Positions 6,611-9,901 of a DNA stretch of 9,901 nt are shown piece by piece; the stretch's first letter is position 1; each line of letters opens with the position of its first letter. Position numbers and translations under genes: made by a program. Under the pieces are notes generated by a model. The model saw only the letters and a list, made by a program, of their open reading frames with translations. It did no database searches and was not told the origin of the DNA. The DNA lies in the NCBI GenBank assembly GCA_937901695.1, contig CALDJN010000066.1:1-9901 (forward strand), given 5' to 3'. Origin of the DNA: an uncultured Anaerocolumna sp. GTDB taxonomy: Bacteria > Bacillota > Clostridia > Lachnospirales > Lachnospiraceae.

Positions 6611-6645
6611 GTTATCAAATGTTTAATCATAAAACTTTTGATAAC
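6611..6645. promoter_or_regulatory. Inverted repeat at the lsrR transcription start (candidate autoregulatory operator)
   Basis: GTTATCAAA (6611-6619) and TTTGATAAC (6637-6645) form perfect 9-bp arms separated by 17 bases, covering about +5 to +39 of the predicted lsrR transcript. Occupancy would block the promoter at 6572-6600. The GTTA core and the CAAATG element next to it recur in the lsrA-side arms, but the spacing differs, so these are related half-sites at best. Confidence 0.5.
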
Positions 6646-6693
6646 AACTTGTATAATTGTATATACAAAAAGCTAAATAATGGGAGAATTAAT

Positions 6694-7626
6694 ATGGATA
6701 AATTGGAAAAAGACTTTGAAGACATACTAATGGCAAAAGTTTCTTGGTATTATTACATGGAAGAAATGACACAACAAAGTATTGCGGAACATCTTGGCAT
6801 GTCTCGTATGAGGGTTATAAAGCTCTTAGAGAAAGCCAGAAAAACTGGTATTGTACAATTCCAGATAAGATCTAATCAAAGTAAAAAATTAGAATTAGAG
6901 CATCAATTGATAAAAAAATTCAATTTAAAAGATACTTTTATCGTACCAACCAATCCAAAAAAGGAAGAAATCAATGAAACTATAGCCAAGGGTGCAGCTA
7001 TGTATATTGGCAATCGAATCACTGATAATTGTTTTATTAATTTTGGATATGGCGATACACCATCAAGAACATTAAATCATTTAGCATCTAATGTAGACTG
7101 CACCGTATCTTACGTATCTTTAACAGGCGGTGTCCACTACTATTTACCAAATACTCAATCAAATATATTCAGTTCTAAGCTTTATTTAATGCCATCACCC
7201 TTAATAGCTTCAACCAGGGAAATGGCAGAAGCTATTAAGAACGAAATTTCCATACAAGAAGTTTCAAATATGACAAAACTAGCCAGCATGACCATCATAG
7301 GAATTGGTGCCATGAATGATAATGCAACTATTATTAAATCTGGCATACTAAGTCAGAATGATTTCCTTTTACTGAGCATGAAGGGAGCTGTAGGCGACGT
7401 TCTTTCCCATTTTATTGATAAAGACGGAAACCTTATAGAAAATGAATATGAATCCAGGTTAATCAGTACTTCGTTATCGACAATCAAAGAACTTGATAAT
7501 GTAGTTGGTGTTGCTGCTGGTGAAAATAAAATACCTGCAATAAGAGCAGTCTTAAAAGGTTCTTATTTAGATGTACTAATTACAGATGAAGATACCGCAC
7601 AAAGCTTATTAAATCAGGATGATTAA
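6694..7626 (+). CDS. lsrR: LsrR, SorC-family repressor responsive to phospho-AI-2
   Basis: The 310-residue protein (E. coli LsrR is 317) has an N-terminal helix-turn-helix (about 26-45, TQQSIAEHLGMSRMRVIKLL) preceded by VSWYYYMEEM, the counterpart of IAWFYYHDGL in E. coli. A C-terminal sugar-phosphate-binding domain (about 60-310) follows. Diagnostic blocks are LTGGV (143-147), GIGAMNDNATIIKSGILSQ (203-221), KGAVGDVL (230-237), GVAAGENK (272-279) and VLITDEDTA (294-302), all close to LsrR. Known family members repress lsr operons until phospho-AI-2 binds. The start at 6694 is chosen for GGGAG 7 bases upstream and for matching the family N terminus; an in-frame ATG at 6619 would add 25 unrelated residues. 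It is divergent from lsrA and 99 bases upstream of lsrK. The inverted repeat over its promoter suggests self-repression. Confidence 0.93.
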   Translation: MDKLEKDFEDILMAKVSWYYYMEEMTQQSIAEHLGMSRMRVIKLLEKARKTGIVQFQIRSNQSKKLELEHQLIKKFNLKDTFIVPTNPKKEEINETIAKGAAMYIGNRITDNCFINFGYGDTPSRTLNHLASNVDCTVSYVSLTGGVHYYLPNTQSNIFSSKLYLMPSPLIASTREMAEAIKNEISIQEVSNMTKLASMTIIGIGAMNDNATIIKSGILSQNDFLLLSMKGAVGDVLSHFIDKDGNLIENEYESRLISTSLSTIKELDNVVGVAAGENKIPAIRAVLKGSYLDVLITDEDTAQSLLNQDD

Positions 7627-7638
7627 TGTATTGGAGAT

Positions 7639-7689
7639 ATTTGTTTAACGTATAATTCTTGTTCTTTATTTATGAATTATAAAACAAAT
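7639..7689 (+). repeat. Long AT-rich inverted repeat between lsrR and lsrK
   Basis: ATTTGTTT (7639-7646) and TATAATTC (7651-7658) pair with GAATTATA (7674-7681) and AAACAAAT (7682-7689). The result is 16 paired bases with a 4-base AACG bulge on the left side and a 15-base loop. It begins 12 bases after the lsrR stop. It is not followed by a T run, so it is not a classic terminator; it may tune lsrRK mRNA or act as a protein site. Confidence 0.55.
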
Positions 7690-7725
7690 CATATGTTACG
7701 TTTCATTATGTTAGGAGGTATTTAA

Positions 7726-9294
7726 ATGGGTTGTAGCAAATATTTAATGGCAATTGATGCCGGCACAGGAAGTGTTAGAGCTGTAATATTTGATACGGAT
7801 GGAAATCAGCTGGCTGTGTCTGCCAGGGAATGGGAACACAAAGAGGATTCACGCTTTCCAGGTTCTATGAATTTTGACTGGGTTTACAATTGGCACTTAA
7901 CTTCTTCTTGTATTAAAGAAGCTATAGATTTAAGCAATATCAATCCGAAAGACATTGGGGCTATTTCTACTACCTGTATGAGAGAAGGTATTGTATTATA
8001 TGACAAAGATGGAAATGAAATATGGGCATGTGCAAATGTAGATGCCCGTTCCAGCGACGAAGTTATTGAATTAATCAACAAATCTTCTACTTTAGAGCAG
8101 GATATCTACAAAGTCTCTGGTCAGACATTTGCACTGGGTGCCCTTCCGCGTATACTTTGGGTAAAGAATAAGCTGCCTGATATTTATGAAAAAACCGCTG
8201 CTGTCACTATGTTTAACGATTGGTTAATTTATAAGCTGACTGGTGTTTTATCAACGGAGCCAAGTAATGGAAGTACAACCGGTGTCTTTGATTTAAAGGG
8301 CAGGATGTGGGATACATCCATTGCAGAAAAATGTGGTTTACGAACTGATATTTTCCCAAAGGTTTATGAAAGCAGTTCTATTGTTGCTAAGGTAACAAAG
8401 GAAGCCGCTGCAGAAACCGGTTTAGTGGAAGGAATTCCTGTAGTCGCTGGTGGTGGAGATGCACAACTAGGCTGTATAGGGGTAGGTGTTGTATCACCCA
8501 ATCAGGCTGCCGTTTTTGGTGGAAGCTTCTGGCAATACGAATTTAACACAGATAATGTAAAAATAGATGACAAGTGCCGAGTACGTGTTAATTGTCATGC
8601 TATACCAAACCTATGGCAGTATGAAGCCTTAGCCTTTTATCCCGGTTTGATTATGCGTTGGTATAGAGATGGATTTTGCCAGTTGGAAAAACAAAAAGCT
8701 TTAGAAACAGGAAAAGATGCCTATGAATATATGAATGAAGAAGCAGTGAAAATTCCTGCCGGTTCTTATGGCATGATGTGTACCTTCTCAGATGTTATGA
8801 ATTATATATGTTGGAAACATGCCGCTCCTACATTTACAAACTTTCAAATAAATCCTGAGAAATTTAACCGTTTTACTTTCTACCGTGCAATTATGGAAAA
8901 TGCTGCAATGGTTACAAAAGGTAACATGGATTTAGTTTCTGATGTTACAGGAGTGAAACCTTCTGAAATAATCTTTGCATCCGGCGCTTCAAAAAGTTCT
9001 TTATGGTGTCAAATAGTAGCCGATGTTTTAGGTTTACCAGTACATATTCCAAAAGTCAAGGAAGCAACCGCTCTTGGAGCTGCTATATTAGCAGGAATTG
9101 GTGTTGGAATATATGATGATATACAATCAACAGCAAAGAAAATTGTTAAAATCGATAAAACATATTATCCAAACCAAGAGAACCATGCCATATACAATAA
9201 TTTATATGCAAACTGGCGAGAGGTATATTCTGCACAACTTGCTCTTAGCGATAAAAAACTAACGAAGCATATGTGGAATGCACCAGGAGTGTAA
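7726..9294 (+). CDS. lsrK: LsrK, AI-2 kinase (FGGY carbohydrate kinase family)
   Basis: The 522-residue cytosolic kinase (E. coli LsrK is 530) uses ATP to phosphorylate imported AI-2 (as open-chain DPD), trapping it and making the LsrR inducer. The N-terminal actin-like fold has the phosphate-binding motif DAGTGSVRA (11-19). A substrate-side block is TTCMREGIVLYD (82-93). The glycine-rich GGGDAQLG (242-249) carries the expected catalytic-base Asp245. The C-terminal ATP-binding block is FASGASKSSLW (417-427), followed by EATALGAAILAG (446-457). AGGAGGT (7713-7719) lies 6 bases before the ATG. I see no convincing separate promoter, so co-transcription with lsrR (as lsrRK in E. coli) is likely. 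FGGY kinases are hard to tell apart by sequence alone (xylulose, glycerol, autoinducer); the surrounding lsr genes and the length support LsrK. Confidence 0.9.
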   Translation: MGCSKYLMAIDAGTGSVRAVIFDTDGNQLAVSAREWEHKEDSRFPGSMNFDWVYNWHLTSSCIKEAIDLSNINPKDIGAISTTCMREGIVLYDKDGNEIWACANVDARSSDEVIELINKSSTLEQDIYKVSGQTFALGALPRILWVKNKLPDIYEKTAAVTMFNDWLIYKLTGVLSTEPSNGSTTGVFDLKGRMWDTSIAEKCGLRTDIFPKVYESSSIVAKVTKEAAAETGLVEGIPVVAGGGDAQLGCIGVGVVSPNQAAVFGGSFWQYEFNTDNVKIDDKCRVRVNCHAIPNLWQYEALAFYPGLIMRWYRDGFCQLEKQKALETGKDAYEYMNEEAVKIPAGSYGMMCTFSDVMNYICWKHAAPTFTNFQINPEKFNRFTFYRAIMENAAMVTKGNMDLVSDVTGVKPSEIIFASGASKSSLWCQIVADVLGLPVHIPKVKEATALGAAILAGIGVGIYDDIQSTAKKIVKIDKTYYPNQENHAIYNNLYANWREVYSAQLALSDKKLTKHMWNAPGV

Positions 9295-9448
9295 CATAAA
9301 TACAATTTATAAAACGTAGGGGTAACCCCCGATTACAGAAGCGGGGTACGGAAGTGGACACAGAAGTGGGCACTTCCCTAATGAGGTTAAAATAAAACTT
9401 TTGCTCTAGGAATTTAAGACATACCCGTTTAATGAAGGAGGAGAATAT
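9295..9448. other. lsrK-cupin gap: G/C-rich structured island and dispersed repeat
   Basis: In otherwise AT-rich DNA, 9317-9379 is locally G/C-rich and full of short complementarities: GGGG-TAA-CCCC (9319-9329), CCCCG (9327-9331) with CGGGG (9342-9346), and GGAAGTG (9350-9356) with CACTTCC (9371-9377). An alternative pairing is GAAGT (9363-9367) with ACTTC (9372-9376). It ends in the 23-base repeat at 9374-9396 shared with 90-112. It may be a partial terminator or a REP-like element; if it terminates, expression of the cupin would be reduced or separate. No clear promoter is visible downstream of it. The cupin ribosome binding site AAGGAGG is at 9435-9441. Confidence 0.5.
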
Positions 9449-9787
9449 ATGTTTATCATTGATGAAAAAGACAAGGAATATCGCTTTGGTGATAGTGGAC
9501 CAAAATATTTAATGAAAGGACCCCGTATGAATTTTGCAATTGTGCAATTTCAAGCCGGTCAGGATTTTAAAGCTCATTATCATAATGTAATGGAAGAAAA
9601 TTTTTATATATTAGAAGGGGAAGTTGATATCTTTGTTGATGGTGTAAAACATACTGTGAAGAAAGGGCAATTAATACATATTGAGCCTAATGAAGTTCAT
9701 TATGTAATAAACAATTCCAATTCTGTTGTTAAAATGATATCTACTCTTGCACCTTATATGGATGTAGATAAAGTAGACGTTGACTAA
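9449..9787 (+). CDS. Single-domain cupin protein, possible phospho-AI-2-processing enzyme
   Basis: The 112-residue cytosolic protein is a small beta-barrel cupin. Motif 1 fits the classic spacing exactly: Gly37, five residues, His43-x-His45, four residues, Glu50, six residues, Gly57. Motif 2 is Gly73...Pro80...His84...Asn88. His43, His45, Glu50 and His84 form a complete metal-binding set, so it should be a metal-dependent enzyme or ligand binder rather than a dead scaffold. No signal peptide or DNA-binding domain is present. The start is fixed by AAGGAGG 7 bases upstream. It follows lsrK in the same direction after 154 bases. E. coli lsr operons end with lsrG, an unrelated fold that isomerises phospho-AI-2 before LsrF acts. 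No lsrG is visible here, so this cupin may do that step, but this is inference from context. Alternatives are a sugar isomerase or a dioxygenase-like protein of an adjacent pathway. Confidence 0.8.
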   Translation: MFIIDEKDKEYRFGDSGPKYLMKGPRMNFAIVQFQAGQDFKAHYHNVMEENFYILEGEVDIFVDGVKHTVKKGQLIHIEPNEVHYVINNSNSVVKMISTLAPYMDVDKVDVD

Positions 9788-9901
9788 GCCTTATAAAAAG
9801 TTATCACATTAACTTAACATACGTACGCTTTGCCTAATATAGGTTATTCAGACCTTAGAGAGCAGACATGGGATATATTTCATGTTCCGTTGAAAAATTC
9901 G
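9788..9901. other. Right edge, no gene recognised
   Basis: No credible coding start is seen. A 6-bp hairpin AAGTTA (9798-9803) with TAACTT (9810-9815) lies just past the cupin stop but lacks a T run, so it is a poor terminator. ACAT/ATGT complementarity flanks GGGATATATTTC near 9867-9886; neither is strong. Confidence 0.3.

Larger units (their letters stand above)
6273..6693. other. Divergent lsrA/lsrR control region
   Basis: These 421 very AT-rich bases hold the lsrA ribosome binding site (6278-6285), both promoters, the candidate operators, a 14-base perfect palindrome ATTGATAAATCAAT (6457-6470) between the promoters, and the lsrR ribosome binding site (GGGAG, 6682-6686). An ATG at 6619 is in frame with lsrR but has no ribosome binding site and falls inside the inverted repeat, so I treat 6607-6693 as untranslated leader. 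Confidence 0.6.

Noticed and set aside
6619..6693. N-terminal extension of LsrR from the ATG at 6619, or a leader peptide there
   Set aside because: There is no ribosome binding site, it starts about 12 bases after the predicted transcript start inside an inverted repeat, and the 25 residues do not resemble LsrR.
7651..7656. Perfect TATAAT as a dedicated lsrK promoter
   Set aside because: No -35 element lies at suitable spacing, and the hexamer is part of the inverted repeat stem.
1..9901. CRISPR arrays, tRNA or rRNA genes, riboswitches, transposases
   Set aside because: I saw no regularly spaced repeats, no cloverleaf-like or rRNA segments, no recognisable aptamer and no transposase coding sequence.

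Overview
The window carries a complete lsr-type autoinducer-2 (AI-2) uptake and processing locus from a low-GC Gram-positive bacterium. The organism is most likely a Clostridia member (Lachnospiraceae or Clostridium-like). This rests on strong AT bias, near-perfect GGAGG ribosome binding sites before almost every gene, canonical TTGACA-17-TATAAT-type promoters, and a substrate-binding protein that is a lipoprotein with a charged linker rather than a periplasmic protein. I recognise the families by recalled similarity to the enterobacterial Lsr proteins; no search was run.

Layout. On the minus strand, reading right to left from about 6270 to 213: lsrA (twin ATPase), lsrC and lsrD (permeases), lsrB (AI-2-binding lipoprotein) and lsrF (aldolase-like thiolase). 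lsrA-lsrC-lsrD overlap by a few bases and are clearly one transcript. lsrB follows after about 150 bases holding a repeated segment and an AT palindrome. lsrF follows after 358 bases holding a MITE-like hairpin. On the plus strand from 6694: lsrR (SorC-family repressor), lsrK (AI-2 kinase) and a small cupin protein. The 420-base divergent region (6273-6693) holds one strong promoter facing each way plus inverted repeats that look like LsrR operators. The edges (1-212 and 9788-9901) hold a probable terminator for lsrF and otherwise no gene that I can see.

How it works together (family knowledge). LsrB captures AI-2 outside the cell and LsrA/C/D import it. LsrK phosphorylates it, and phospho-AI-2 relieves LsrR repression of both arms. 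LsrF finishes breakdown to acetyl-CoA and a triose phosphate. The enterobacterial isomerase LsrG, which acts between LsrK and LsrF, is absent from the window; a 112-residue cupin occupies the locus instead. My leading hypothesis is that this cupin replaces LsrG.

Other points of interest are two substitutions at LsrB ligand-pocket positions, an 11-bp inverted repeat pair bracketing the lsrA promoter 109 bp apart, and several small dispersed repeats within and flanking the cluster.
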